From Periconia sp. R9002 (Eukaryota; Ascomycota; Dothideomycetes; Pleosporales; Periconiaceae), in assembly GCA_023627715.1 (NCBI GenBank), contig JAMAHW010000085.1, forward strand, positions 62,001 to 126,000: a stretch of DNA of 64,000 bases, read 5' to 3'. Below the pieces are notes generated by a model. It saw only the letters and a program-made list of their open reading frames with translations. It did not search any database and was not told the origin of the DNA. This document shows positions 29,818-43,033 of the stretch, piece by piece. How positions within the stretch are numbered: the stretch's first letter is position 1; each line of letters opens with the position of its first letter. Both the position numbers and the translations under genes were made by a program.

Positions 29818-32800
29818 CTTTATATGTCAAAGCGGAAGTAATAATAAGTATCGCAGTAGCATCAATGTCTCCTTTCCGGAATCACTGCTTTGCTGAATGT
29901 GCCCTCACGTAGGTACCCTAAGATACTATCCCAAGCTGTCATATCCACAAAGCTGCTCTGAAGTGCGGCAATGATGCACATGAAATTGATGCGCAAAAAT
30001 TCCAGGTAGCGAGTTCAATTTGGCTGCTGCAAAACCGTATATCAAGTATAGTTTCGTACGTAAAACATGCTTAGGACATTTGATAAGTTATACCCAGACG
30101 GTGTGACAAATGCAGTGATTATTTGTCACGACTCTCACTTCAATTTTGACAATTCAAAAAAATTTATCACAAACAATATTTGTTACGTGACGAATAGGAA
30201 AACATTAAGTGGAACCAGGGCAAAGAAGCTGGGCATGAGTGATGAGTAGATCTGCTGTAACGGGTCATTTCCAATACCCGCCCAAATTTCTATCACTCTT
30301 CTAGAATGAATGGAAATTTTAAAACAATCGTCGCAGAGTATAGACCACCTGCGGTGTCGAAACTGGAACAAGTCACAATAACGTCCTCAGTCAAGATGAG
30401 CACATAGGCATACCAGAAAGAATCGTAGCATTGTGCACCAAATGTACTACCATATTGATATAGGAAAGTCGTCACAAAGTCAGCCAAGACGTACATACTC
30501 GTAGAAGCATCGAGTGATTTTTAGGATAAGCATTTCTATAAATTCTCCGTTGTAGCATTCTCAACGCTAGATACCGGCTATCCCTTCACATTGCCACCAG
30601 TACTTAACATATTCGTTCGACATATGAGGAGCTACGGCTTTCAATCCACCCAAAATCACCGCAAAAGAAAGTTTTGCACGCTGCATGTCAAATGCCACTG
30701 TCTCCAGACCCACTCATTCAGAGAACTTCTCAGAAACTGAGCAGCGGTAGTTGCGTGGCAGGGCTCATGGCAGCCCTGACCCTGAGAAATGACACCGTAA
30801 GAAGTTGTTCCATTTGCAAATTGCTACGAGAGGGGGTTAGGTTCTCGGATACGGCGCTGAGTACAATGTCCCACTTTGGCGTTGTGCATCCTCGACGTAG
30901 TAAGCTTGAGGATTATGGCGGTGTGTAATAACGTCGTTGAAGGTAGAAAGTCATACGATCGTCAATACGCTACGGGCAGCGAAGTCGAGAAGGATCCATG
31001 AAAAAGCCTATTATCCATTAGCGTGTCTCCACATCATCATTTCGTTATTTGTTGCCCAAGGAGAACGGAGAAAGAATAAAATCACAGATGTAGGCCCTAA
31101 GGGTATATGTTAGTCGGCATGGCTTACCTTTTCAAGTTTTGACAGCGATTCCATCCTTGCTTACATGCCGCGTCATCATGGGGGGTTTGCTCAGCACATT
31201 TTCCAGGGCGCATCTCCAACAGGCCAGCAATGCGCCCCATTCAGGTGATGACGCCATCAACAACAATGGCGTCGCGCATTGGCCTCTCTCACAAGAGCTT
31301 TGCGTTTTCGTAAGTTGGCGGGAGTCTTTGTGGAGGATGATGACAGTGGAGTCATTTTGGGAGCATAAACCGTCGCCCTGCTCGCTCTAGGTGTACTGGG
31401 TGGGATCAGCATTGGACGCACTGGCGCTACGGCGATTCAATCACAGAGAGATTTGTGACGAGTGTTCGTAAAGATCAAATCCCCTGTCCTTCGTTTGCAC
31501 CTGCACGGAAACTACAGGTTGTTGTGCACAGGTTGCGCCTCCAATATGAGTTGTGTAACGTTCAAATGTTTTCGGTAGCAAATTTTTAATTGCGTCTTCC
31601 TTTCCGCTTTCCTTTGCGCAACTCAAATTACCAGAGGCTGAGTTTCCCTGAGAATCATTACCATTTTCGAGAGAGTGGAATGCATGTAAAACCAGCCCCC
31701 GTGGCACGATGCGCTCACCAGCATGTCGATCTCCCAACTCCATGGATGGGCCGAAGAACAAGAGGTGGTACAGATGCCCCACCTGCAGCGAGTCAATGTT
31801 CGATTGGAGGAGTTCTGTCGATGTTGTGAGTCAGTGGATTGCTTGAATTGTAGGTATTTTCTGATCAACACCCCGGATTTTCTTGCGGGGTGAGCTTTGG
31901 CCTTCATTGTGACAACTACAACAACAACCTCACCAAAGACGAAACGAGCATGCGGCTCTATTTAGATTCCCATTTTTTGTAGAAAATGAGAAATCTCTAA
32001 TCCAAACTCTTCCAGTTCCCGAGCAGATGATATTGATTACGCTGACTTTACGAAAACACCAAATTTCGACTGGCCGCTCTTAATATAATCGCAGCTCCAA
32101 TTTCACCTTATTGTGTGCGAAACCTTCGCATAGAACTATGTCCTTGCTCATGGCAATCGTATCTTCTAAGCATATAAAAAGCCTAGTCCACATTTAGTTG
32201 CGTCGAAGAGACTGACAGCGCCCGCTGCTATACTGCCTCAGGGTCGTTCAAGACAACACCGACGCAGGCTACAACGTTAAGTAGCCGTAATGTTTTTATA
32301 ATAAACCATTATTGAGTTTGACTAGCTCATGTAGAAACACATGAACTGTCGTGTACGCCCAGACCTTGCATATTTTGAGGAGCGGTACAGCTTGTGCGCC
32401 TGCTGAGCGTGAAGCTGGTGAATAATTCAGGTTTTGCCTATGCAAGGGACTAGTACAGGTGCTGGAAGTCCCACGTCCGAACTATCGGCTGATATTTGAC
32501 TTCTTGATGCAGTATCTGATTCTCCTGGAACGCTTTAATAATAATAAAACGACAGGCCACTGAAATCTGAGGCTAGCATCTCGATCGCCTTGTGCACGTA
32601 GTGCGAATCTACGTATACCTTTGTTAGACTCAATATTCATGGGGATCTACAGAAAGCTGTGGCTTTCTGTGGCTAAGTGCCAAATGCGCTACGTTTGTCA
32701 ACGGCATATGTTACGGTGATGATGAGACGTTGCATGGCGAGTGAATTGAGACACATCGAACACGGTTTCCGGGTGATGACAAAAGTCTTCCCAATAATAG

Positions 32801-34466
32801 AAATATCATGACCGTTACTGTTCTACACAGGAATACCTGGCGGGAATGAGGAAAGCAAGTGCAGTAAGATCCTCAATTAGTGTCTGTGGGAGAGCAACGG
32901 GAGAGCCCTTGTTTGCGCTAGTCCTCATCTCGTTTCAGGGGATAGATTGGGCAGATGTCACTAAGGATGCCCGATTGGCATGCATGCTGGTCATATCACC
33001 GACGAAGCTGTAACTGAAAATGGTAATGTGCGACTTTTGGTGCAATGAATTTCGTGTCTGGTCTGGACTCTGGTGTGTGAGCGTGATGTGTGTGTGACAT
33101 CCTATAGTATTGTGGTTTTTAAAGCAAGCATACCTAGGCCACAGAGTAGAACTTGTCGCCCTCCTGGAGGAATCACACCGCATGCAAAAGAAATCTGACA
33201 GTTCCTGTCGGATATGATAAAAGAAACGGGGTTAGCTGTCATCTTAATGGCGTGACTGGATAGATTGCTTTCTGCAAGGTCCTCATAGTTCGCGACGGAA
33301 GTATGGGGTGCTGGCGTGCTATCACGCCGCTAATCAAGAAATTGACAGGAATATAGTCAGGCCATCCAAGTCCGGCAAGCATCATACGCCCCGACGATGA
33401 ACTCTTGCCGCCGGGTTGATGTGCTGCCGTTCTGTATTGTTACCCTGGCGAAAATCAATACAGATAAAGAACGGACCAGGAATCGCAAAACATCTCTAAT
33501 GCATTGAAACGTCAGCGAGCGCTAACGGGTACGAGTATGCGTCGTTCACCCATTGTGGTTTAAGAAAATTTTAAGTGGGACCGGGGTATGCCTTGACCCC
33601 AATCAGATCAAGCGTTCTTAGCAGGTGTTTAGGCTTGTTGATTACTATTAGGGCCGTTGGAGTCCGTATGTGGAGCATGCTACTTTTCATCGCGCCAATC
33701 AGCACGAAGCGATGTCAGGATGGATTCATCCTTGAGCCAGCACAAGCTAGATGCGGCTATTGCCTATTTGCGAGGACCGGTCCGCCCGCACCGGCAATAT
33801 ACTCGTAAAACCATGTTATACGAGGACCCTGCTTGGGATCTTGCCCGAGACTAATTCGTACATCGTGTATTTAATGCTTATCTACTATAACGTTAGCGTT
33901 TACGACCGGGTGATCGTTGTAATTGATGATTTGTGTTCCCTATCCTGTTCATCGTATGCGACGTGTGCGAAAACACCGAGTCGCATGCAAGAGCAAAAGT
34001 ACTGTAAGCTCATCATTTGTGGGCCATCTTGAGAAGGCTTAGTGGAAGTGTCTCGGGTACTAACGTGCATGGTCAACTGCAATCCCTCATGAACCACAAT
34101 GTCCATTGCATGGATGTCCAAGTGGAAAGAATCCTGCCCGACCCGCCTCCATAGCTAGGATAGATCAGGAACCACGTGTGTGGGGCCTGATTGATACACC
34201 GTAGCGATGGCGAAACTAAGCAGAGATTGTCTCGGTGATGAATCTGGAAGTGCTTTGGTGAGCTTGGAATAAGCATGAGGGCGGCAGTAGGCATACCATG
34301 GCTTAGTGACTCTGAACGTACGTATGTGTAGCGGCTAGGCCAAACAGAGATACTAGGCACTGGAAAGCTGAGATGTCAGTAAAGGGTTTAATCTTGAGTA
34401 CGTAGCACCAGCGCTTAACTTTGCGAAATTTGAACATCCGTTCATCTCAACGCACATCACAAAAAG
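29818..34466. other. Gene-poor, decayed region
   Basis: No intact gene. A perfect 9-bp inverted repeat with 9-base loop lies at 30103-30129. A plus-strand frame at 30674-30928 encodes SCSICKLLREGVRFSDT, faintly like the start of HET-type proteins, but it is short and isolated. A minus-strand frame at about 33900-34120 (MDIHAMDIVVHEGLQLTMHV) looks protein-like but is also isolated. The last few hundred bases are the promoter of the P450 at 34467. Confidence 0.4.
30103..30129. repeat. Perfect inverted repeat GTGACAAAT...ATTTGTCAC
   Basis: Nine-base arms surround a nine-base loop (30112-30120). It could be a relic of a small transposon terminus or a palindromic binding site. No matching partner was found nearby. 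Confidence 0.6.
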
Positions 34467-36281
34467 ATGGATTCAGCAAATTACAATGTCATTACTCTTC
34501 TTGCAGCCGTCCTACTCCCTTCAATCGTTCTTTTATATCACGTCTTGAAAGCCTACTCACGACTCTCGCACGTCCCGGGCCCGCTTCTTAGCCACTTCAC
34601 AAATCTCAAACGAGCCTACTGGGTGTTGACTGGGCGAGCGCATCTGCATCACCAGCAATTGCACTCTCTCCACGGCCCCGTTGTACGTACCGGCCCCAAC
34701 AGCGTATCCATCGGCCACCCAGATGATGTATCCACTGTGTATCCGGTCCGCACTGGGTTTCCCAAGGGTGACTTCTACATGGCCCTCAGACCCTACTCAC
34801 CCAACAAAGGTGCCCTACCGTCTCTGTTCAGTATCCAAGATGAGGACCTACACCGAAGCATGAAAAATCCTATTGTGCCCGTCTTCGCACCAAACAACGT
34901 GATGAAATATGAAGTGTTCGTCGATCAGATGCTGGAGGCGCTAGCTTCCAAGTTCGATTTGAAGTCTGCTGAGGCCCAGGTTTTCGACTTGGGTGAATGG
35001 ATTATGTACTTCGCTTTCGATGTTATGGGCCTGATGACCTTCTCCCGAACATACGGATTCGTTGAAAGCGGCAATGACGTCGGTGGGAGGCACAAGACGA
35101 TCTTCACCTATTTCAAGGGTGCGGCTCCAGTGAGTGTCCCTCCCTCGTGGATATTGTTTCTCGCTGTGGAGAAAGTATGAGATGCTAACTTCTTATTCTT
35201 GCGTTTCTAGTGGACACAGATACCTTGGCTTGATAGATGGATCAATAAGAATCCCTTCCTGATGCGTTTTCGCAAGACGCCTGGTATGGCGATCCTAGGC
35301 ATCGTGCATGAAGCCGTCCAGGAACGATTGAACCACGACAAGGGATTCAAATTGCAAGGGTCAGAAGATATGTTGGCGCATTATCTTGCGATTCAACGAA
35401 GCAATCCTTCAGTGCCAGAATGGTAAGTGTGTTTCCTAGCGAGATTGAGCCCAGTGAAAAAGAAAATAATTTCTGATCATGTACAAACATTACAGGGCCC
35501 CACAGGCATGGGTTCTCTCCAACATCGTAGCAGGATCTGACTCGGTCGGCACCGTCATGCAAACTTTTGCGTACAACCTCCTCACGAACCCTCGTTCAAC
35601 TTCTACCCTGCTATCCGAACTACGCTCCGCATCCCTATCGCGACCTTTCCCCAAATATAGCGAAGTGCGCGACCTGCCATACCTTGACGCTTGCGTGAAT
35701 GAAGCCGTGAGGCTGCACCCGCCGTTCTGTCTGCCTCTCGAACGAGTTGTGCCTGAAGGTGGCATCACTGTTTCAGGCGTGTACTTACCGGGAGGCACTA
35801 ATGTAGGAGGCAACGGATATGTGATAAATAGAAACGAAGAAGTCTTTGGTCCAGGTGTGGAGCAGTGGAGACCTGAACGGTGGCTGGAGTGCTCACCCGA
35901 GCAGAAGAGTAGAATGGCATCTGGCATGCTCACGGTAGGTCTCGTCTCACCCTCGTTCATCTCCGAATGCTTGATTCAAACAAATTTGAGGTTAGAGATA
36001 CTGTTGCTGACGAAAAACAAAACACAGTTTGGTGCTGGAAAGCGTGTTTGCATGGGTAAATATATTGCGCTAATGGAGATCAAAAAGTTAATGCCGTTCC
36101 TGTTGCTAAATTATGAGGTGAGCTAAGAAAGCCTAGCTGGTTACGTGACGCAAACTAATCGGTTGCAAAGATCAAGATTTCAGAGCCTGAGAAACATTCT
36201 GTGGAGTGTGCGTGGTTCTTCAAACACAGTGGAATACATGCACAAATCCGAAAATTGACAGAGGGAGAAAAGACAGTGTAG
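34467..36281 (+). CDS. Cytochrome P450, pisatin-demethylase-like (504 aa, five exons)
   Basis: Exons are 34467-35129, 35211-35422, 35496-35934, 36028-36117 and 36171-36281; all junctions are GT-AG and keep frame. An N-terminal membrane anchor (about residues 8-28) precedes the hinge LSHVPGPLLSHF. Motifs: I-helix AGSDS (304-308), K-helix NEAVRLHPP, PERW, and heme loop FGAGKRVCMG with ligand Cys446. The N-terminal region VRTGPNSVSIGHPDD is typical of the fungal pisatin-demethylase-related P450s, a family used for xenobiotic detoxification and for specialised metabolism. The gene is convergent with a secreted GMC oxidoreductase whose stop is only about 110 bp away. The substrate is unknown. Confidence 0.95.
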
Positions 36282-36390
36282 TAGCTAGGTTGTGAAGTGA
36301 CATGATTAAGACATTACTATAAATATTATATTATTTCTATATCATTTTTCGTGAATGAGCGTATGCTTTTGCAACGGACAAAATTTTCTT

Positions 36391-38318
36391 CTATTTGCCC
36401 TTTTTGATATCTTCAGCCACCTTTTCCGCGAGCATATCTGTTTCATGTCAGCAAAATGTCGGTGTAAAATGAAAAATCGGGTAAGCTTACAAACGGTAGA
36501 TTGGGGAAACCCAGGAGGGAGAAAGGGGAAGGCAGAAACATCCACAACACGGAGGCCGGTGACGCCGTAAACACGGCCCGATGGGTCCACCACGGCATTG
36601 GCATCGCTAGACTTGCCCATCTTGCACGACGCTGCACCGTGGAACATGGTCTGGAAACTTTTCTTGATCTGCTGGTGAATTTGGTCATCCGTCTGGACGT
36701 TAGCGTCGGCGCCAGGGTAGTACTCGGGTCCAATGGTAATAGGAGAAATGGCGTCCGACCCAAAGATCTGGCGCAGACGCTTGAAACCAGCCACACCAAG
36801 TTCAATGTCACGCTGCGTGGTCAACCAGTTCGGGTTGATGACTGGCTGGTCTCTCGGGTTTGATGATGAGATGGAAACATTTCCGACGGAGGAAGGCGCG
36901 TTCACAGTTGAGAGCAGGGTCGCATACTGGAAACCGTCCTGTGGAGATCCAGCGGATGAGGTCTCGAGATCTCCAGCAAAAGCGGGCAAAGAAACGTATT
37001 GCATCTCGGGCCAATCAGCTGGTAGTGCGGCTAGCTCACTTTGGGTTTGCTGTGAAAAGGAGGAACGTATGCTATCGGGCAGCTTCTCAAAGGCAACGTA
37101 ATCGCCTCCTGGGCTTGCCAACAGACCAGAAGCGTTGGAATTCCATTCAGCACCGGCATCGGCGGCTGTAGTACCGTATTGAAGCGCTGATGTGGTGCGG
37201 ACATTGACACGGTAGGAGATGCCAAAATAAACGTGGTCTTGCAGGTTTTGACCCACACCCGGGCGGTCAGCGACGACCGGAATGGAGTACTTGTCTAGCG
37301 TGGCCTTGGGACCAACACCGGAAAGGAGCAGCAACTGCGGCGACTGGAAAACTCCGGCAGAGAGAATGACCTCCTTGCGGGCATTGAGAGTATAGGCGCC
37401 GGAAGCGTTGTCGACGGGGCTGACCCTCACACCAGTAGCCTTTTTTCCAGCATTGAACAAAACCTTCTCGGCCAAAGTGCTGCTCAAGATGGTCAAATTG
37501 GGTATGGATGGTTGACCAAAGGCCGTGGCAGAAGAATCGCGATGGGCGGTTCGGGGGTCAACGGTGCCCGTAATATAAGCCGACCCCAAGAGCTTTCCGT
37601 TCACAAACGAAAAGGTGTTTGCAATTCCAGAGGCTTGCATAGCTTTGGCTACCCACGTCGCAAATGGCTGCGCATAGTTAGGGTAGCCCACGTCCAAGGG
37701 ACCTCCCGCGTTGGAGGCATCAGGCGTGAAGTCGTATTGCGGGGTGGCATTGGCAAAGCGCTTCTGGCTATCTGGCGCCCACATGTGGGTGCTCTTACGA
37801 TACAGACGCTGGGCATTGGTATACTCAAACGCTGAATCGCCAACCTCGCTGGCCCACTTGGAAAGCGCGCCCTTTGCAGTGTGCGAGTATGCCATGTAGT
37901 TGAGGTTGCTCGAACCGCCGACCGATTTTCCACGCGTGTAATGCGTCGCGCGATCATCGTTGCCCTTTTGCGGGGTTGTGACAAAGCCCCATTCGACCGC
38001 TGGGTTCGTGTCGGCAGGATCTTTGCCAGTGTAGAAGAAGTCAAACGCTGGGATTTGACTTTGGTTGCCCGTGGCGGCTTCGGCCCATGGTCCAGCTTCT
38101 ACTACAGCTACAGAGACCTTGGGGTCTTCTGCAAGCCGGCGTGCAATGGTGAGTCCACCTGGTCCGGAACCAACAACTACATAGTCGAAGTCGGTCGGGG
38201 CTCTTGGTGGTATCGGGTGGTAGCCGGAAGGAGGATGGAGAGGAGGAGGCAAAGCAACCACAGGGGGTGTTGCTAGCAGGCATAAAGAAGCCGCTATATG
38301 TACGGTGGCACCAAGCAT
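36391..38318 (-). CDS. Secreted GMC-family oxidoreductase (624 aa, two exons)
   Basis: Exons are 38318-36491 and 36437-36391. The 53-bp intron (36490-36438) is needed to recover the family C-terminus (STVYMLAEKVAEDIKKGK). The signal peptide is residues about 1-23. The FAD-binding site is YVVVGSGPGGLTIARRL (residues 46-62), and GMC signatures include YTRGKSVGGSSNLNYMAYS and LSAGVFQSPQLLLLSGVGP. The first catalytic-site histidine is present in MFHGAASCKMG (His560). The second position, usually His or Asn in a PGHPQ-like context, is Phe604 (PPGFPQST). GMC enzymes oxidise alcohols, sugars or choline-type substrates with FAD. Altered catalytic geometry is predicted, and reduced activity or a non-standard reaction is inference. 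It is convergent with the P450 at 34467. Confidence 0.93.
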
Positions 38319-41070
38319 CTTGAGTACGTACACGATCTATCACACTGTGAGCTGTGTTTGGAATTGGCGTAGACGAGGTGTGACAGCCTGTTTGATGTGC
38401 ATGCAAGTCGCTATTTAAGTATATGCAAGTAGCTAATTGTTTGCTTATCAACAGTTAATTCATCCCGCAATTGGAAAGGAAGCCATGGGTCAGCACGTGG
38501 CAATATCGTGTTCGGGCTGCACGAACAAGGGGTTATGTTGGGGTTGCATAAGGGTGAGGTGAGATGAGATGATCAATGGTTACTTAGTCATAATCTGACG
38601 TTGACCTGCGTAATAAAACCGTGTATCGAAAAAAGCCCGCTGACTTGGTTGGACACAACGCAGAGCTCCGCCATATTAGCACATAAAACTCGCAGTCAAA
38701 ATCGTATCTATTTTTCCATTGCAATGTAATTAAAATATGAGCCCGAGATATAGTCTTCTCACGTGTTGCAATAAGAGGCCACAAACAGGTATCCTTGTTC
38801 GGCGGCCTCATGCAGCTCGCGAAGCCTAACTGGAACCAGTTCCTCGCTCCCTCGAACCACCATCACCAATTTTGATTCGACCCAGCCTCCGACAGCCCCG
38901 CCTAAATCTGTCATCAGCCCGCACTATACGTGGCACGACCCTGTGAAACGGGGATAAGAGAGTTAAGACCTCCGTGTAACAGGCAGATTAGAGTGATGCA
39001 TAGCCCATAGTCCATGTTACGATCTAGGCGTATGAGTTGATGATGCGGCTGATGCCGCGTTAGAGAGCTACGGGAACAGCGGCCAGCGGCATCTTGTCCC
39101 TAGTTTTCTCCCTAGTCTCTTTATGATTCTACAACGGTAAGGAATGTGGGGAGTGTTTGCGCTTTCCAATCCACATGTAGCGCAAGCCTCGTTCGCACGG
39201 TCTCAGTTGCGTGATTTGGTTCGCCAATGCAGTGTTCAATTCGTATGCGGCTGTTGGGTTTTCGTACAATCCTGGCGCTCCTAAATAACTCAATCCCGTG
39301 GCTAGTCTCGGGGTACCATGTACTATTTAGGAGGATCGACCCCTTCCCTGATTCGTCCGCATCATTCGTCGGCAGGCAGAAAGGAATAACGAACCGCGTC
39401 GGGGGGTTTGACTCCGCGGGTATCTGCAGTCCAGCTTACGGCCACCACGTGGCCGTCATAAGCTCTATATTGCTATACGAGAGCGCCTCAACAGAGGAAT
39501 GTGGCGCACCCAGTTTAATGCAGTCAAGACGTCAGGAATGGCGGAGGCCTACGTCGGCATTCGGACGATGGTCGAAGCTGGTGGGAAGAAATCCCTCGTC
39601 GAGCAGAATTCGGAGTTCAAAGGTGGGACGGAGGTACACGAGAGCGTTATGTCTGCCCTAGACCGTGGACGAGGAGAGCTGGCGAATAGAATCATACTCC
39701 ATTAATTAGTCCTTTGACTCTTTCATTAACAAAAGAAATTTACTCACCGACGAACACGTTCTCTGCATTCACCGGTGCCTTGGTGTTTGCTTGTTCCTTT
39801 CTCTAAAGACAATAGATGTCCGCAAATAACTCCAGAACTATGCATACGAAATGCATTGTCTGCATTGTCTGCATTGTCTGCATGACCGCACCAGCATCGT
39901 AGTCCCTGATATTCTGCTGAAGCCTGCTCTTCACACACCCCGGTAGGACCCATATTTGAGGACTCTCCCGCCCGTTTCCCCCTTCCACTCCACTCTACAT
40001 GGTTCTATCCAGACACCCGGACCACATTCTCCCAGCAAAGCTTGTTGAAAAGTGGGCTCGCTCGTCACCCAGCCGCCACCAACAATTCGATAATTCGTAG
40101 GCCATGTCTAGCCAATCCAGCGGACGCATTAGTTTAATCAAACAGGTTGCTTGTGCCGTCACTGATCAGGTTGCAACTCATGCGAATATGATCGCATGCC
40201 GCGGATAAGGAATTTTTGATCTAAACAGTTGTATGATGCAATGACGAGATCGAATAACGAACATAGGGATGCATGATGCCCGATACGAAGCGTAGAATAT
40301 TCGATTTTGGAGGCCTGAACGACGAGGATCAACGCTTGGCGCGGTGGTGTCGATAAGAACGTACCTAGGTATTCAAAACTTGACCACTTGAATTTTCTCC
40401 GCCCTAATCACCACAACCACTATCGTTCAGCCTATTGCAGTAAAGAGGTCGACAACGTGATATTCGGCCAAACACTCCCTTCGTGACTTTTGGTCTTTAT
40501 TCTTGATACCAAGGGAGCCGCATACGTAGAGGGAATGTGCTTTGGTGCGCAGAGTGGTGGCGGCGCAGTCCATAAATCGTTTTGTCCTGCCTGCCAGGGA
40601 GGCACCTTGGCTGCCGTTCACGTCCTCAAAAGGTGATGCCCCAGAGTTTTCGTACGAACCAGGAGGATGGATAGTCGAGACTGATTCATGTGATCGATCT
40701 CGGGATTCCGCTAAAGCAAAAGTAGCTAATGGTCCTCTCGTGAATCTTTAGTAAGTGCAAGATCAACTGTGCGGGTGTGGACGTGGAGATATCTCGAAGC
40801 TCTTGTATTTGAGTATGAGGGTGCGCTTCTGAGGACGCCAGATGTAACCCAAAGTTCAAGATACGAGGTCACATCGGGCGAGACAGACGTTGGCAAAGGA
40901 TTCTGCCATGTTTGCTTTTTCCACGAGACTAGGAAAAGCTGGTAGTACGGAAACGAAAATGCAATCGGGCTAGACGCTCAACGACAGTGTTTTATAGTAC
41001 GTGTATTTCTGTCTGTGAAAGCGTGGGAAGAGTCTCTGGTTGGAGAAGTTTCTCCACTTCTATGATCTTG
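38319..41070. other. Gene-poor region
   Basis: No gene can be supported. A plus-strand frame near 39430-39705 reads MWRTQFNAVKTSGMAEAYVG onward and is protein-like but matches nothing I know. A 9-bp tandem lies at 39852-39883. The first few hundred bases are the promoter of the GMC gene. Confidence 0.4.
39852..39883. repeat. 9-bp tandem repeat TGCATTGTC, 3.5 copies
   Basis: TGCATTGTC repeats head to tail without mismatch. The minus strand would encode Ala-Asp-Asn repeats in one open frame, but that frame is not otherwise supported. Confidence 0.85.
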
Positions 41071-42190
41071 TTTCAAGCCATCACGTAGAGTCTGCTCCTG
41101 GAGACATGCCGGAGGTCACTGAACCATGTAACGACAATGAGCTTGCTGCTGTGTATACTTGTGTCGGGTTTGCCTTCGAATTTCAGGTCTAGTGCGCAAA
41201 AGCATTGAATCGCTGAGCCAGAACCTGGGAGGAGGCTGGTGAAATCATCCAGCCCCATACATTCTGAACCCCCCTTTTGTATTTGCGCCATTGATGATGG
41301 TAATGAGGATCGATTCATAAATCCATATCGGCGCCGTTGTGAGCATGAGACCGTCCAGTGTCTTAAGGTTGAGCATTCATCCGCATAATCATGTTTTGTG
41401 AAGTAGCTCATCGCTGACTTGCCATTTCCTCCGGTGTGAGCACGCACCTGACTTGCCACAACAAAATATTTCCTTGTTTTTTTTCGTCTTCGGTACGGTC
41501 GAGGAACAAAAGGCAACGCTTCGGGTCGGAGAGATGGTTGTACCACAAATTCTCAATCGCAAGAAGTTGGAGAGAGCAATTGCGCGGAATTTACATGCTT
41601 TTGGTCTATAGAGTTGTTATTCTAGAGCATTCTGAACGATTTGAGATATGGGTGGTACCATGGATCATGAGGAGCTCGGTGGGTTGCGCTGGTGATACTG
41701 AGTGGTGAAGACAACTGCCAGCTCTTAATGCGTGGAACCAAATCCTCATCCGCCGCATCTATCAAAAGCAGATTCCCAACTCCTCTTGCCATCTTGATGT
41801 ATAGAGGTAGGTGAGATGATGTGTTGCCCTGGGTGGCGTGGTCCTCTGCGTACACTCCGATATCGTACGCTGAGTTGTTAGTGCTAAACGTTCAATGGCG
41901 TGGGTTTCGTTGCATATAAGACGTACCAGCTCTGGCATAGTTCATGAAACTCGAATCATTGAACAATGTGGACGATGCTTGTCAATGGGGATGATAAAGG
42001 GGTGGATAGAACCAAGTGCCGCGTTCAAATTCCTGGGTGTTCCAATAGAACCCCGGAGAGTTTGAATGAATTTTATTCCACGCCATGATGTGACACACAC
42101 ACATGCAATCAAAAATGAGATGGAGAAAAGTGCCATGGGTTCTGGTCCGATCACGGTGATCAGGAATGTGAAGAACATCTATCGTCACAT
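41070..42190 (-). pseudogene. Decayed minus-strand gene(s) of unknown family
   Basis: Protein-like blocks occur along the minus strand. At 42178-42060 a hydrophobic stretch MFFTFLITVIGPEPMALFSI looks like a membrane segment. At about 42065-41945 the sequence SPGFYWNTQEFERGTWFYPP is cut by a TGA and continues as FNDSSFMNYARA. A plausible 58-bp GT-AG intron (about 41926-41869) joins this to YDIGVYAEDHATQGNTSSHL and YIKMARGVGNLLLIDAADED. Further along, NLWYNHLSDPKRCLLFLDRT appears in another frame. Stops and frame changes argue for a decayed gene. The GPEP/membrane and ARGVGNLLLIDAA features recall uncharacterised fungal membrane or ankyrin-type proteins, without certainty. Confidence 0.4.
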
Positions 42191-43033
42191 GGATAGAGAC
42201 AGTCGGCCGAATTGCCTTTGATTTCTGAAATCACTCAAAAAGACAAATAGAAAAACAATCACGAAACAAATCACACCTTCCCCTTCAGCGTTCACCAAAC
42301 TATCAATGAGTTGTTCAAGGCCGGGAATCCTGATGTTGGCATGTTCCCGCAAGTCACCAATCCCATAAACGGCCCTACCAATGAAATGTCCGAACGGGCA
42401 CCATGCAGTTCGATTCCACCGTAATCAGCAACTTGTACGAGAAAGAATCGCAATATCTATGCAGGTGGAGAGTTTCGGGGACTTAGCGGTTGGGCTTCAG
42501 GGTATCCAAAGGGGTATGGGAATCGCCGTAAGAAAGATCCTAATACGTTAAACGAGTCACAGTAAAAAAGTCCTATTAGGGTCCCACAATTCACAGTGAC
42601 ATGAAGTCGCATAATCGGCATGTCAACGTTGTTTTCGATGGTTGCAGCATCACATCTTTCGATGCTTGCAGACTTCAATCCCGAGATAAGATTCCTTCAA
42701 TATTGCCTCTCCGTCCCAATAGTGAGGCACATGCATAAGAGACGTTGATGAGGCACAATTAAAACTGGAACCGTACGATGTGATGGACGGATCTTCTTCG
42801 GTCTCCGATTTTAATGACTATAATCTACGTGCAGCTACATAATAGATGCTACCCATGCCATCCAATGGTTCCTTAAATCTGCCACCACGATGACATGCTT
42901 GCACGCACCTGTGCAGTTTAGGGGCTAGCCTAATTCGGAAAGGATGATAAATCGAAGCATCGAACTACTATTTCGCGCCGAAATAGGCGTGTGATGCGAT
43001 TCCCCCTTAGCCGAAAAACAAAACCGGTGGTGC
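42191..43033. other. Intergenic region
   Basis: Nothing recognisable apart from short unsupported open frames. It includes the 3' flank of the GMC gene that ends at 43034. Confidence 0.4.

Noticed and set aside
30674..30928. Frame resembling the start of a HET-domain protein
   Set aside because: Similarity is limited to a CxxCxLLR-like stretch, and no HET core follows in any frame.
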